DNA from: Silene conica
Lineage: Eukaryota > Streptophyta > Magnoliopsida > Caryophyllales > Caryophyllaceae
Length of the DNA: 64,000 nt
NCBI GenBank assembly: GCA_029255685.2
Contig: CM055316.2
Span: 75,328,861 to 75,392,860, forward strand
Direction: 5' to 3'
The notes beneath the pieces are model-generated. The model was given only the letters and a program-made list of their open reading frames with translations, searched no databases and was not told where the DNA came from. Below, one piece after another: positions 22,950 through 35,863 of this stretch. The first letter of the stretch is position 1. The number at the start of each line of letters is the position of its first letter. Made by a program: the position numbers and the translations under genes.

Positions 22950-23775
22950 AGTATTTCCATATTTGCTCGATCAGAGTCACGACTCACGATTAGTGTCTGG
23001 AGTAATTTCGGTTCATTATAATTAGTTTGGAAAATTGGAATTGTGAGAAACATGCTCATTATAAGCGTATTACAACGTAAAAAGGTATATATGATCGTTG
23101 CTCGGTGCAACATTGGCCGGTTAGAGTGCCCAAGAAAAGGAGTGGGATCTTGCGATCGTTGCTTGGTGCACTGTGCAGCCGGACATCGCACAGTGGCTAT
23201 CTTCGCTTAGCATCAGTTTTACGGTTCTTGCTTACTTCGTTGGCATGACAAGCTCAGTGGAAGGAAAAGGTAGAATAATTGGTTAGAGGTTCGATTCCTG
23301 ACTCTTGTAAATGAAAAAGTCAAACCTGAAAAGAATCTAACCATTAAGTTGTCTTCGGTACCCAGAGGAGATTCCCCTGATGTTACGAGTAATCTCGAGT
23401 CATTATAATGAGTTTGGAAAAATGTGAGAAACACCCTCATATAAATGTATTACAATGTAAAAAGGTATATGATGGAATAAAAAGTTCCATTTCCTTTGCT
23501 TTACGGAGTCTTGGTGCAACTTTGGCCGCTTAGAGTGGGTAAAAAAAGAGTGGGATCTTGCGACCGTTGCTTGGTGCAGCCGCACGTCGCGCAATGTGGC
23601 TAACTCCGCTTGGCATCAGTTTGACGGTTTTCGGCTTACTTCGCTGCCATGACAACTCAATCTCATCATTGTGGAAGGGAAAAGTAGAATGGTTAGAGGT
23701 TTAATTTCTGAGGTTTACAAACGAAAAAGTTAAACTTGGAAGAAATCTACCCATTAAATAGCTCAAATCCGAAAG
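22950..23775. repeat. About 400-bp tandem duplication
   Basis: Copy 1 (about 22975-23385) and copy 2 (about 23386-23775) share, in order, CATTATAAT.AGTTTGGAAAA, GTATTACAA.GTAAAAAGGTAT, GAGTGGGATCTTGCGA, CGTTGCTTGGTGCA, GGCATCAGTTT and GGTTAGAGGTT. Near the end of copy 1, GGTTAGAGGTTCGATTCC resembles a tRNA B box, so the unit may include a SINE-like piece. No intact coding frame runs through either copy. Confidence 0.7.
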
Positions 23776-25440
23776 AAATTGTCCAGCTGTCAGTGAGCAT
23801 GCTTCTCGTTAACACCCAAAAAAAATTGTGGAAGGAAGAGTAGAAATCTGCAAAGATATTTGCTCGAACCACCAAATAAAATGAAGCCTTTTGTCTATTT
23901 TCATGCTGCAGCCCAATAGGAATCTTTTGGGCTTACTTATGGATTATATTAAGACCACCCTATGGAAATACAGTAATGTATAGTTGAATTTATATACGGG
24001 TATTGCTCAATTATGGACATGATTGACATTATAGTATTATACCCTATCTTTTTACAACATTTACCATTTTATTTCACCCTCTCCTTCTCACACTAATTAC
24101 CAACCCCTCCATTTTATTTCACCTTCTCACACCACGGTTGCCACCGCCAACGCCATCGTGCAACCGTATATCGCCTCCCCTCTTACCCTCACCCCACGGA
24201 GAAACAACGTTACTCTCAACGCCACAAGTCCACAACCTCCTCTTCAATTGTCGCCCAAATCTGCTGTATTATTGTTGCTGCCACTACATTTTAGACTGCT
24301 GTAAACGTTATTAAACTAATGCAAAAATGGGGATACCCCTGTCCTGTTACAAAAAGAGAAAGAAGTCGGCTTTTGAGAAATTGAATCGAAGTCCCTGTCT
24401 TTTTTTGAGGACGAACCCGGCGCATGGGTTGACTCTTCTAAAAGCCATTCACTGCTCTAAACTTCTATCTCGCCAATGAAAGGTTTCTCGAACAAGAGAG
24501 TCAGACTTAAACAAATGACATAAAGCAAGAATAATGACAATTGCGTCTTTCTCATCGTTCAAATATCAAGGAGTTTGGTTGTGATGTTTTGTGAGTATAA
24601 AGCCCCTTCTTCTGCTATAAGCCTATAAAGTACTAGATTCTTGGTACAGCTTTGGCACTAACTACTCTCGCGCACAAGCTATAAAACGATTTAAAGAAAC
24701 CCTAATTTAATTAGTCTAAATCAATTTTTTAATTTCATATAATATAATTGGTAAAGGTAAAGATTAGAATTATTACTCGATCGATACGAGCCTCCATAAT
24801 TGTGTGATTTAGGGTTTTTTGTGGGGGAGAGAATTAGAGAGAACTAGAGAGTTTTGTTTTTGTTTTAGGCAAAGGGTATAAAATGGAAAAGTAATGAAAA
24901 AAGTCCATAAATGAGTAAAAGTCGTACATGAATGAACAATTACGTTATATACTTGTATTTATTAAAATTTATAATTATTGTATAATGATGAATTATGATA
25001 AACTATTTAATATATGTCATTATTATAAAATATCATGTTATTAACCTAAAACAATAGTTATCATGTGCGACATTCTTATCCCGTATTATTTTGCAAAATG
25101 TGACTATGTTTTGGTAGGAAGTTATCACCTTTTAATAAATCAATCAATCAATCAATAAATATATATACTTAAAAGAGAAACTTTTCGAGCGATTTCATTG
25201 GTTCAAGTTTTTTGAATTATTTAAGTAATTATAATTATATGAAAAAAAAATTATAAATCAAATATCAAAATAAAAATATAGCATATTAAAATATAAAATA
25301 TTATTTAAATTAAAAAATACTTTCTTATAGGAGTCTTAGATAATTATATCTCTACTTGATTTCTATAATTATATATGTAAAATTACAAGAGTCCTATCAT
25401 AATTATAGTTATAGTTATACCTTATACCTTTACGTTTATA
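23776..25440. other. Intergenic, no gene recognised
   Basis: 24060-24300 is C-rich (CCACCGCCAACGCCATCG) and might be an old gene fragment, but no frame carries a motif I recognise. From 25150 the sequence is AT-rich; TATATACTTAAAAGAGAAAC there may be a Helitron 5' end with no partner identified. Confidence 0.4.
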
Positions 25441-26641
25441 CTAGTTTTATGCCCGTACAAAAAATGTACGGAAATATTTTTACATATTTATATATTATTT
25501 TTTAGTAGTAGATATAAATTCAAATTTTTTTGCTATAAAACTTCAAATCTATGCTAACAATGTATACATATAATCTATTAATTGATTTTTATGTCTCTTA
25601 TTAGTTTGCATTAGGCCCAATTCACGATGGTCAGTTGTTAATCTCTAGATAAAAAGTAATGTATAAACAAATTAAAGTGAAGAATTCTATGTTCATTTGA
25701 TAAACTGTACCTCTGTCTAACATCACTCCAACTCACGACTCTGCCTTTTATCACTATCAAATCCTCCCTGCCATTTTTTCTCCAATGTAACTTACCTTGC
25801 TGCCTCCCTAAAATCTATTCGATGTTTCCTCCATCAGTCACCTTTAACATTAGAATCAAATAAATTATCTCCTTAATGTTTTTACAACATCAATATTCTT
25901 TGAATGAATACTTGCATTGCTCATTTAATCGCTATAATGCTCACCATAGGAGAAATAATCAAATGAAAAATTTAATTTTTTCTCCGTATTATATACGGAT
26001 TGTTATTTCGGTTATTTGTTGTTGCATTTTTTTATAATTTTTTTTGTTTTCATTATTTTTATATTAGTATGCATTTTTTTTTTTTCTCATTAAGTTTGAT
26101 ATAAATTATGTATGTTCAAAATATGCTACCTTTAAAAAGATTTGTTAAGTTTTTTTAACTCTCTTTTCAGAATTTTTATTTGTGTATCTTTGTTGTAGAA
26201 TTAAATTTGTAATTTAAAAAATTGGTAACTTTTTAAATCTGATATTATTTTTCTCATAGAGTACTTTTTTTCTCTAATTTTTATAAAAGTTAATATTTGA
26301 AGAAATTATACGATGAATAATACTCTCTATATGACGAATAATAGTAGCAATATCTCAATGTATTATATCTAGGCTATTTATTTGTTCGTTTCTTTGAAAT
26401 AAAAGTTAATTAAATCTAATTATTTTTGAAAACTAATTAATTTTAGTGATTTTTGAGTTTACTAAATTAAAAAAAGAAGAAATTATTGAATTAATAGAAT
26501 AATAGAGAAAATAGAAAAGAAGTAACAATTAATTAACTTTGGAGATCATGGATAGCCTACATTAACAAAAAATAACTTCTTTCTTAAAACTCAACAACCA
26601 ATAAGAATGCTTAAAAATCTATTCCTTTTATAGTATAAAGA
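25441..26641 (-). mobile_element. Non-autonomous Helitron (1.2 kb)
   Basis: Minus-strand 3' end: hairpin CCGTACATTTTTTGTACGG (25453-25471), spacer, CTAG (25441-25444) against host A25440. The 5' end at 26641 reads TCTTTATACTATAAAAGG on the minus strand, the family start shared with the copies at 30088-30649 and 11471-12509. The AACTCAACAACCAATA segment near the 5' end is also shared with the 30088 copy. No coding region. Confidence 0.82.
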
Positions 26642-26890
26642 TTATATATATCCATATATTTTCATTCTAAAAATTAGTTATTATCTCTTCACGTCAAATT
26701 ATTTTTATGTTTTGATTTTTGTTTTAAATTATTGTATAACCACATCTCTGTTGTTTCTTTGTCTTGATGTTTACATTTTGTTTAGATTGTTGCATAACAT
26801 TGCATTAGTCTACTCATCGGTGTTTTTCTTTGAATTAGATTATTGTCTAATGAATTTCTAACAAGTCTTATTTATTTAGTATATGTGTAG

Positions 26891-27109
26891 GCAAAAATTC
26901 TCATTGAAGACGGACACTATTCGTCATAAGTTATTATGCGGTACTTGGTAAATCAAGTGAGAATTAAATGGAGCACTGCATGCGAGCCACAAATCAAGTG
27001 GGAATTAAACGGAACATCCAACTTGCCTTTCTACTCGTGATATTGTGAGAGAAACCCTTTTCGTTTTCAGCTTATGACGGATAGTGCACGTTTTCAATGA
27101 GACTACCCG
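26891..27109. mobile_element. Mutator-like MITE, diverged copy
   Basis: Inverted arms AAAATTCTCATTGAAGACGG and, from the right, GTAGTCTCATTGAAAACGTG carry the outer pattern of the 7080/48786 family. Inner words GACACTATTCGTCATAAG and CTTATGACGGATAGTGC are nearly perfect inverses. The flanks TATGTGTAGG and GATGTATAGG are an imperfect ~10-bp duplication. Confidence 0.55.
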
Positions 27110-30087
27110 ATGTATAGGTGAGTACATATTATGATTTTGAATTTGATGAAGATGTAACAATCAGTATTACTCGGATAAGAGTCACTTGAATTTGATGAAG
27201 ATGTAAAATTAATTATTTAAAGAAAAAATAAGATTATTTAGAAAAATAAGAAAAGAAATTAGAAGAAGAAGAGGAAATTAGAAGCCACTAATGGCAGGGA
27301 AGTAGAAGAAAAGAGCAAAAAAAGAAAATAATACACAAGAGCATTTTCGTCAAAAGAATACCGGAAAGTCAATTTAGGTGCAATTTATAACCTGAGAACA
27401 TTTTAAGGGAGTAATTTAATAAAAAAAAATAAAAGGCAGTTTTTTTAGAAAAGTGGTAGATAGGAGGGAGTAATTATTAATTTCCCCTTTTCTTTATATA
27501 CTTAATTTATTTAACCAAAGTAATAGCAAATGTAATCACTCTAAAAACAATTATTATCTAACTGATATTTTATTACTATTTAATTATCTTTTTGTTTATA
27601 GGAGAGATGAGGCTCGAATGAACACAATAAATAAGTAAAAATTGTCAGTAGAGGAAATTGAACCCTTGCCTACATGAAATTTGTAATAACCAACTTTGCT
27701 ACTTCTTTAAAAATGTCTTCCTACTCATACATATTATACCTTATTTTTTAGGCACGGGTCATGTCCCTGAGGGCTCAAGCTTAGCTTTTCCTCTGTTTCT
27801 GATGATCACAAGCATAACCTACCTTCTCCCAGCCCACTTTACCCTTCGACTTGCCCATTTGTCTCCATCACGAATGGGAATTTGTGTTAGGTACCAATAA
27901 AGAAGGATTAGGAATGTGCTATAATTGAATGAAAAATTATGTCTAACTATTACTTCATAATTCATATATAGTACCTACCCCTCAGTCTCAATCTTACTTT
28001 GGTTTTTTAAATTTTCCGACAAATATTTTAATCAAATGAAAACAAATGACTAGAACATAGATGGAGTATTATTTGGTTAGCGAATTAGAATTGAAAAGGT
28101 TGAGTAATTTAATCGATTTGGAGATAAAGTCTCATCGAGCCATTTTATGGGCATGATTTGAAATTTGTTGTGGTTATTTATAACTTGACATTCAACGGAG
28201 GTTTATAAGACAGAATATTGCTCGTGCATCGCACATGCATTAAATAAACTTGGAATTGGAGTTTGACTAGCGTGTTCGTTTAGGACTCAATAGCCGGGTT
28301 TGTTCATTAACATTTAGATAAAGTTTTGTCAGATAAGCTCGGGTATGCGGTATATAATAGAATATAATACTAACGTGTTGTGTTGAACAATTTAATATCC
28401 AATTTGAATAGTATCAAAATGAGGTGACTTAATTTCATGTTCTGGGAATAATTCTCTATGATTTATATATGCTCATTATGTTGGTATATAGTTGGTTATA
28501 ACCGAACCTATAAGTAAAATTTTGGGCACTGGATTTTCTGTACTTGTGTTAAGCCGTTAAGGTCTCATATTTAGAAATTTTCAAATACCAAAATCGGTAA
28601 TCTGAACCATTTCTGAAAAATTTCGGGTAGCAACCAATGCAATTAGCTAGACTCTCCCTTTTAATAATCCTGATTAGAAAATTATGATAAATGGTCACTT
28701 AAAATAAGGTACTTTTCTAAACAATGCTTTAAAAAAAATTGAGTAATGAATATAAAAGAAATTAATTTTGCAGCAATATCACTTTAAAGAAAGTGTTAAT
28801 TACTATCTTAATAAAGATAATATTATTCAGCTATGTTTATAAAAAACATATAATTAAATTTGCACTAGAACATCAAAATATTATACAAATATAATTGTGA
28901 TACTACATGTTTTGCACTTGAGGGCATCTGAATATCAAGATACAATTATTGCACAAGAATTTGACTCATTAAAAATTAAATATTACGCAATGTGAAAGCT
29001 GGGTTATTTTGGTAAAATAAGATTTTGAGTGGACCTTTGTATTATTTCATTGTTTTTATATTTAAAGTATCTAATCTAAAGGCAAAATACAACTGATAAA
29101 ACAATAGAATTTGAATATAAAGAAAGATAATAGTATGTTTTAATTCGATCGAGATCTTTTATTGAAATTTGGATTTTCTAACAATATACCACTTTAAATC
29201 AAATAAATACGGCTTGGTAAAAAATATGGCGCTTCTATTTCAATTTTCAAGAGTAATTACCATGCTTAACATTTCATGATTTTTCTTAGTTTTTGTACAA
29301 TATCCCAAAATAAGTTATATTAATAATGAAACTACGGGTAACATATGTAATTAGTCGAGCGAAAAATAAGTCTCTTCTTAATGGGAAATTGATGATAAAT
29401 TCTTTAAAGCCACTGTTGCGATCTGACTCGGGCAACACCGATGCTTGATACTTAAAAAATGAATTTTTAGAGTGATTTCATTGCCTAATGCTTCCGCTTA
29501 ATATATAATACAGTTTATTTTAAGTAGATAAAACATCTGATATAAAATAAAATACTATTATTTTTTAAGGATCATATTAGATATAATATACAATTATTTT
29601 TTGAAGTTTTCGAGTTTTCTATACAATTACCCGTTTACCTCCCGTTGATCTCAGATAATTGCTACACCGCTAATTGCATTAGTGAAATTATACTCTCTTT
29701 TAAACTTGAATCCCAGTTATAATTAAGATTATTAATTTGTCAAATGCTTTGTGTACGACTTTTCAAGTACTTGGGTTATGTTTGAAGAACTTAACTGCAT
29801 ACACAATATAAGATATTATATAAGAAAACAATACTCGACTTAGAAATCTAAACAAAATTGATAATTTAATATGACATTGACCAAAAACGATTAACTGGAA
29901 ATATAATAGTAGTACTTGGTTACACTACTCGGAATAATTTGCATTACGGAGCACCGTTTTCGGGTCAAATTTGGAAAATATCGAATTTTCAATAGTCATA
30001 AACTGCATAAAAGTCATGATAAATCATACGTACTCTTCTATTATATTCATTATAAAAATGTCTTCAAAGCAACAATTTCAAGATAAA
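27110..30087. other. 3 kb intergenic, no gene recognised
   Basis: AT-rich throughout. The 80-codon frame at 27658-27900 has no recognisable family motif. At 27975-28070 the words CTCAGTCTCAATCTTACTTTGG and AGATGGAGTATT suggest a decayed Stowaway element. No RNA gene or terminal repeats were identified. Confidence 0.45.
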
Positions 30088-30649
30088 CTAGTTTTATGCC
30101 CGTGCAAATATGCACGGGTTAAGATATATTAATTGATACGACACTGAAATGATGAAACTTAGCCGAGTTGTAGCATGTCATAAGAAACTAATTAAGAATA
30201 TTAGCAATAAGAATATACAAAACAGATGACAATTATCTTTTTATTAACTCGTTTCAACTCTAATATACTGGGTAAAATATAAATGTTTTCTCCGTTCATT
30301 TGGATTTCATAAGTTTTATTAAAATATACTCATATATATTAAATAAACGTATGGAATGCAAGTGAAAAGAGAATTATTAATTAATATGAAATTTATAAAT
30401 ATATTATTATAATTTGTGAGCAATGTATATCTTTCCGACACAACGTAAAACATTAATTTTAGAGAACAAAATATAAGAAATCACCTGAATTCAAGTGTCG
30501 GAAAATAGATCAATGAATTAATTGAATGAGAGAGAATAATTAAATATATAAACAAAGTGGAGGGTCCCACATAATTTAGTGTTTTTTCACGCATAAACTC
30601 AACAACCAATAGAAATCCAGGAAATTCTACTCCTTTTATAGTAAAGGGA
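30088..30649 (-). mobile_element. Non-autonomous Helitron (562 bp)
   Basis: Minus-strand 3' end: near-perfect hairpin CCCGTGCATATTTGCACGGG (30099-30118), spacer CATAAAA, CTAG (30088-30091) against host A30087. The 5' end TCCCTTTACTATAAAAGGAG is on the minus strand from 30649, with host T30650. Complete by Helitron rules and the shortest intact copy in the window. Confidence 0.88.
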
Positions 30650-30671
30650 TATTCAGAAATTATTATTGATA

Positions 30672-30699
30672 TTACCCGTTGGCCGGGCATGAAATCTAG
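30672..30699 (+). mobile_element. Possible degenerate Helitron 3' end
   Basis: CCCGTTGGCCGGG (4-bp stem), then CATGAAAT and CTAG (30696-30699) before T. The spacing is right but the hairpin is weak and no 5' end was identified. It may be the element into which the 562-bp Helitron inserted. Confidence 0.3.
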
Positions 30700-31007
30700 T
30701 AGTGACTACTTTGGAAAAGTAGATAATTTTCTAACCATAAAAAATGATCACTATTTATTAGAAGATGGTTACTTTTCTATTGGTCGTACGTACAATCCTC
30801 ATATATAAGTAGAATTTGAGTAAACCAAAATATAAAATCCATCATTATTACTATAAAAGAAGAATGTATAACTGCATACGTGGCGCGCTAATATTCCACC
30901 GTTCACTCTTTCGCTCACTCACATTCACTCTCACAAAAATCAGTTTCGTAGACCAATGAAAACCCTCAATTTATGCCAAGTCATATATTTTTATGTATTA
31001 TAATATT

Positions 31008-31011
31008 ATAA

Positions 31012-31054
<43 letters not shown>
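31008..31054. repeat. (ATT)n microsatellite
   Basis: An almost pure ATT/TAT run of about 15 units inside Helitron-derived DNA, flanked by TATAATATTATAATAT and TATAATTATAAT. Confidence 0.95.
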
Positions 31055-31057
<3 letters not shown>

Positions 31058-31222
31058 ATTATAATCATTCCAAGATTCCCTAAATATTATACCGAGATTC
31101 CCTAAATATTATAAATATTATAATATTATACTAATAACAATCAATCAGATTATACTAATAACAAATCATAAATATTATTCCATATATATTCCCTACGGTT
31201 GTTTACCATAATTCCCTACCTA

Positions 31223-33201
31223 TCATCATTATTACTATAAAAGAATCTTGGAATTATGAATATATGGCACTATGTGGTAACTGGTAACAGCATTAGTCCT
31301 TACACACCCTCACATTCACCCACACAAAACAAGTTTTCATCAGCCAATTAAATCTTTACAATTTTGACAAATCATTATTGACAAGTCAGTCATTATTAAA
31401 TATGGAATTTGCACCCATATTTTCAATTAATGGGTTGTAATGTAACGTTTTCATACCAAATTAAATTTGAAATTTCAAGAATCCGACTCACAAAATGATT
31501 CTCGAATTATTTAGAGAATATAACAAATAAAGTTGCCTTTAATGGTCTGAAAATATAAATTAAGAATATCATTGAACATAATTAGAGGTTAATTAGGTGA
31601 ATATAAAGTTCGAGAATCATTGAAGATAATTACGTTGTGAACTAATAAAGTTGCTTTTAATGGTTTGCAAATATAAAGTACTTTTTATCGAATCCTCTAT
31701 TTTTCACCATTAACTTATTTTGCCACATAGTTAAAAATTCGTACAAAATATGACGGGTTAATTTAAGAATGTAACAATACCTTATTAAATTGGGTTAATT
31801 TAAATTTTATTAAAAATATGACGCCCTCACATTCACCCTCACAAAACAATTTTTCCGAAAAATATAATACTTTGAAATTTGACAAATCAGATTTCCTAAT
31901 TGATTTAAAAAACGTGTTTTATCTATCAAAAAAGACAATGTAAAACAAGTCAGTTTTTCTAATTTGCCTTTTATATTCTCTAAACAATTATTTAGAGAAT
32001 ATTAATTATTTAGAGAATATATAGAAAGATTTCGTATGATACATAATCGTATTATTTAATGACGGGTACAAAATATGACAGATTTAATGACGGGTACACC
32101 AAATATGTCTATTATTTTTCTAGCTTATTAGATTTGAGTTAATATTTCAATTTTCAACTACAATTTTCAATTAGATTTACCAAATAGAACCGAAGGCATG
32201 TCTAATACCACTGTCAAACTATCGTGAACCATGCATTGTAAAGAATTTTATTTTATTTAAGCGATATCAATTACTTTCTTAGTGATCCATGATGATTGAC
32301 AAATATATTAATGTGGCATTACGAGAAATATAATATAGCTTCTATGGTATTTTGGAAAATGTGGTATATAATATGATATAATATATTCCATAACTGAAAT
32401 TATGTTAATGATTGTTAATATTCCTAAACCTGAATTAAGGTAACATAATATCCTAATTATACAGTTTCTCGACTATACCACCAGATGTACAATGCTATTG
32501 TACATCGGGGTTATTTTAGTCTTTTTCTTAATTATTTTTGAAAAAAAAGTCTGTAATCTCATTTTTCTTCATTTTCCCTTTTTATGTAACTTCTTCCCTA
32601 TTTTTCTAACTCATCTTTATCCATCATCCAGTAATTGATTTTTCTCATTAATTATTATATCTCCATCTTTCATTAATTATTATGTCAAGGTAATTTTTTA
32701 TTTATTAGTCCATATTTTTTTACATGAGCGAATGTTGTTTACAAGGAGGTTTTCGAGAAACTGTAATTTTTGTCCTAGATTATCGAATTTTAATACACCC
32801 ATTTAATTTAGATTTCTACCTGATTAGTTATTTTATTCATCCTATTTGTCCGTCAACTTAAGTTCTGTCACCAATTCAGCAAATACAATAACTTTCCAAA
32901 TTAATCATTATTAATTATTTAATCTTTTTTTTAATCGTTTATTGTTTTTTTTCTTATATATCATATTCATTCATGTTATCATAATTAATCCAAATATTTC
33001 CATCATTGGCAACAGATATTCGAAAATTAGTGTACCAGAAAATTCACCTTTTGACCGAACATATCTTATATGCAAAACAACCCCGTTAAAAATCAATTTG
33101 TTCGAATAAATAGAATTGTTATATAATGAAATGAATTTGCCTTTGTCATCTTTAAAAGTAAGTGTACACAACCCCGTGATTTTTCACGGGTGTTACACTA
33201 G
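31223..33201 (+). mobile_element. Helitron with helicase C-terminal remnant
   Basis: 3' end: hairpin CCCGTGA / TCACGGG (33173-33190), TGTTACA, CTAG (33198-33201). A 5' end candidate TCATCATTATTACTATAAAAG begins at 31223 after A31222. A second, near-identical start TCCATCATTATTACTATAAAAG at 30838 makes 30838-33201 an alternative. Both starts lead into related CTCACATTCACCC sequences, repeated again near 31826, so there is nesting or internal duplication. At 32728-32766 the frame ANVVYKEVFEKL plus stop matches the helicase C-terminus of 16829-16867, marking this as a deletion derivative of an autonomous Helitron. Confidence 0.7.
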
Positions 33202-34101
33202 TTTACTATAAAAGGAGTAGAAAATGAAGGCGTCCTATTGGTTCTTCATTTTAAAGTTAAAAAAATAACTTTTTTTTGTAGGGCCCCCCATGTTTTACAC
33301 TAAATTTAATTTTTTTTTTTTTTTTATGTTTTGTAACTACTTCATTTATGATTCCAAATTTAATAACACAAACTATGCAACATCATACATTATACATTTG
33401 TTATTATTAATACAATATAATTTAAACATTCAAAAATTACAAATTAAATAATTACAAATACCAATTGACTATAATAAAAAAAATTTCGCTGAAAAAGTTA
33501 AAACGTTTTCTATGATATTAACAATGATTAACATGAAAAGAAATATTACTGGAGTACATTATTTATTATAAAAATAATAATTTATATACACAGATGAGTT
33601 ATTGATAATATGAAAAGAAATGGTTTAGTGAGTTTGATTATAGGAAAAAAATGGATAGACTATCGATAATGTGATAAGTGAAAACTATGATTAACAATGG
33701 GTACGGGCAAGTGGAAATTGATAGTATCATAACTTTTACTACTAACTTTAGGCAAAATAGTAACGTAAAAACAAAATTGTTGAACCTCCTCCCTAGACTT
33801 GGTAAAATGGACAATCAAGTCGGTTTATGTGATCGATCCGGGTTATTTCGGGTTTGAGTTATTTTTGAGTTAATTATTAACAAGTTATTTTATGTCATTC
33901 AAATCATCTTTTAAAAATCTCAAATGCCGAAATCGTTTTAAACAATTTTTTCTCAAATAAAGAAATTACTCAAAAACAACAATATTTCCTGGAAAATTCG
34001 TAATCAATAATATTTTTAAAGAAAAATAACCGTAATCACCAATATTTTTTTGCATGGATTTAAAAATCACCCGTACATTATTTGCACGAGATTAAAACTA
34101 G
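33202..34101 (+). mobile_element. Non-autonomous Helitron joined to the previous one
   Basis: Starts TTTACTATAAAAGGAGTAG immediately after the CTAG of the preceding Helitron. Compared with the family start (TCCCTTTACTATAAAAGG at 30649, minus strand) the first four bases are missing. The 3' end is a degenerate hairpin CCCGTACATTATTTGCACG (34070-34088), spacer, CTAG (34098-34101), host T34102. No coding frame. Confidence 0.7.
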
Positions 34102-34650
34102 TGGAGTAAATACAAATACAATTGGTTATGTTTGACTTTTGCTCTTTAGTAAACCAAACTTAAGTAATTATATTCATTTCACTTGAATGAGGTGTTTAGT
34201 TTGGAATCAAAAGTAATCATTTCACTTGAATGGAGTAATTATATTCATTTCACTTGAGTATATATTCATTCTTTATTTGTTCTTTGTTTACCATATTTTT
34301 TCATTCCCTTTCCCCTTCTTTTCCTCAAACTTCATGATTTTATTCCCATATCCTTTTTCGAATCAAACGCCCTCTGAATTTTAGGTTAACAACGTAATAT
34401 TTAAGTAATGAGATGACGGAGATATAAAATACATCTGGCCCAATTCAAGATTGAAAATTTAGGCCCAATTTTTCGCTCACTTGATTAACATTTTTTTTTT
34501 CAATCTTCGACTCGATTAGGTCTTATCTTAGACCGATGCACACTCCTATATATATATACTCACCCTATATATATGTCAGATTTATAGTAGAGTTACTGAA
34601 TTAGAAATCCTCGAATAAGACGGTTGAATGTTGTATAATGTAATTATTTT

Positions 34651-34708
34651 AGCAAATATATAATATATTGCTTTCAATTAGCAAATATATAATATATTGC
34701 TTTCAATT
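34651..34708. repeat. 29-bp tandem repeat, two perfect copies
   Basis: Each unit contains GCAAATATATAATATATTGC, itself a near palindrome, followed by TTTCAATTA. Period 29 bp. Confidence 0.9.
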
Positions 34709-35124
34709 AGTAAACCATTATACATCACAGTGATAATACAATAAGTATTACAAAAGTTCTTTGGCATTCTGAATGCTAGAATTCATGAGGGGAAGCATTA
34801 TGGGCATAGTAATCTTATTCAATTCGAATCCAAATTCAACCAGATAGTTTAATGGAAAAAAATTATTTAATACATTATCCACAAATTATGACAACCTGGG
34901 AGTCTATGGATCAGCAATTCAGATGATCAAATCAAATCTTGTAATCAATCAATCATAATCCTAACACATATTTAGTCAATCATCATACCAAACTACGGAG
35001 TAATAAACTACAAAGGACATTAGTAATTTACTAGTGGTACGTATACCCTTGTTTAATTTGGACAGCAGATGGACCACCCACTCCACAATTCACTTAAATA
35101 AATACATAAATTTATTAAATAAAG

Positions 35125-35328
35125 TATCCCCTCCGTCCCGATCAATTATCCTCCATTGTTTTTTACTTAAAAATCAAGAAAAAGGAGAAAGTCAATTATT
35201 AGATGACAGATGCACTAAATTGTGGATAAATGATCAAATTGCCCTGTCATATGCAATTCTAAAATAGAAATAAAAACAATTGACTGCGATTCAAAATAGA
35301 ATATGACAATAAATGGTCGGGACAGATG
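35125..35328. mobile_element. Degenerate Stowaway-like MITE
   Basis: CCCCTCCGTCCCGATCA at the left and TGGTCGGGACAGATG at the right are rough inverted ends. The internal CAATTATCCTCCATTGTTTT and AAAACAATTGAC also pair. The short frame at 35034-35267 is not a gene. Confidence 0.55.
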
Positions 35329-35336
35329 TTGTATTT

Positions 35337-35842
35337 AGGGGTGTAACCAAGCCGATTTAAGCTCAAGCTCGATTGGGCTTGGAATCGGCTCGGAAACGTG
35401 AGCTTGAGCTCGAAATCGGCTCAAAACTATTCGAGCTTAAAAAATCAAAGCTTGGAATCAGCTCAAATTAGGCCCGAGCTCTATTCGAGTTCGGTAAAAT
35501 CTTTATTTTTTTTACTTTATTGAACTTTTAAATCAAATTAAAAATAAATACTATATATTTTAAGAAAAATGCAAATATAAGAAACATGTGATTATAAATG
35601 TTAAAATGACATTTTATTAGGAACAAAAACAATAACAAATGACAAAATAACTAAAAATAATAGATAAAACGAGCCTAAACAAACTTCCGATTCCAAGCTC
35701 TGCTAAGCTCGGAATCGGCTCGGATTTGGACCACCCTGGCTCAAAATCGGCTTGAAATTAGTTTTGACCGATTTCGAGTCGAGCTTTTACCGAGTTGATT
35801 CCGAGGACTCTACGAGCCTGCTCAGATCACTTACAGTCCTAA
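35337..35842. mobile_element. hAT-type non-autonomous element (~506 bp)
   Basis: Target duplication TTGTATTT at 35329-35336 and 35843-35850 (8 bp, exact). Ends AGGGGTGTAAC and, inverted, TTAGGACTGTAAG. Both subterminal regions are filled with GAGCTCGAAATCGGCTCG-type words, the middle is AT-rich. Same design as the elements at 8531 and 17952. Confidence 0.7.
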
Positions 35843-35863
35843 TTGTATTTAATTAAACGAAAA

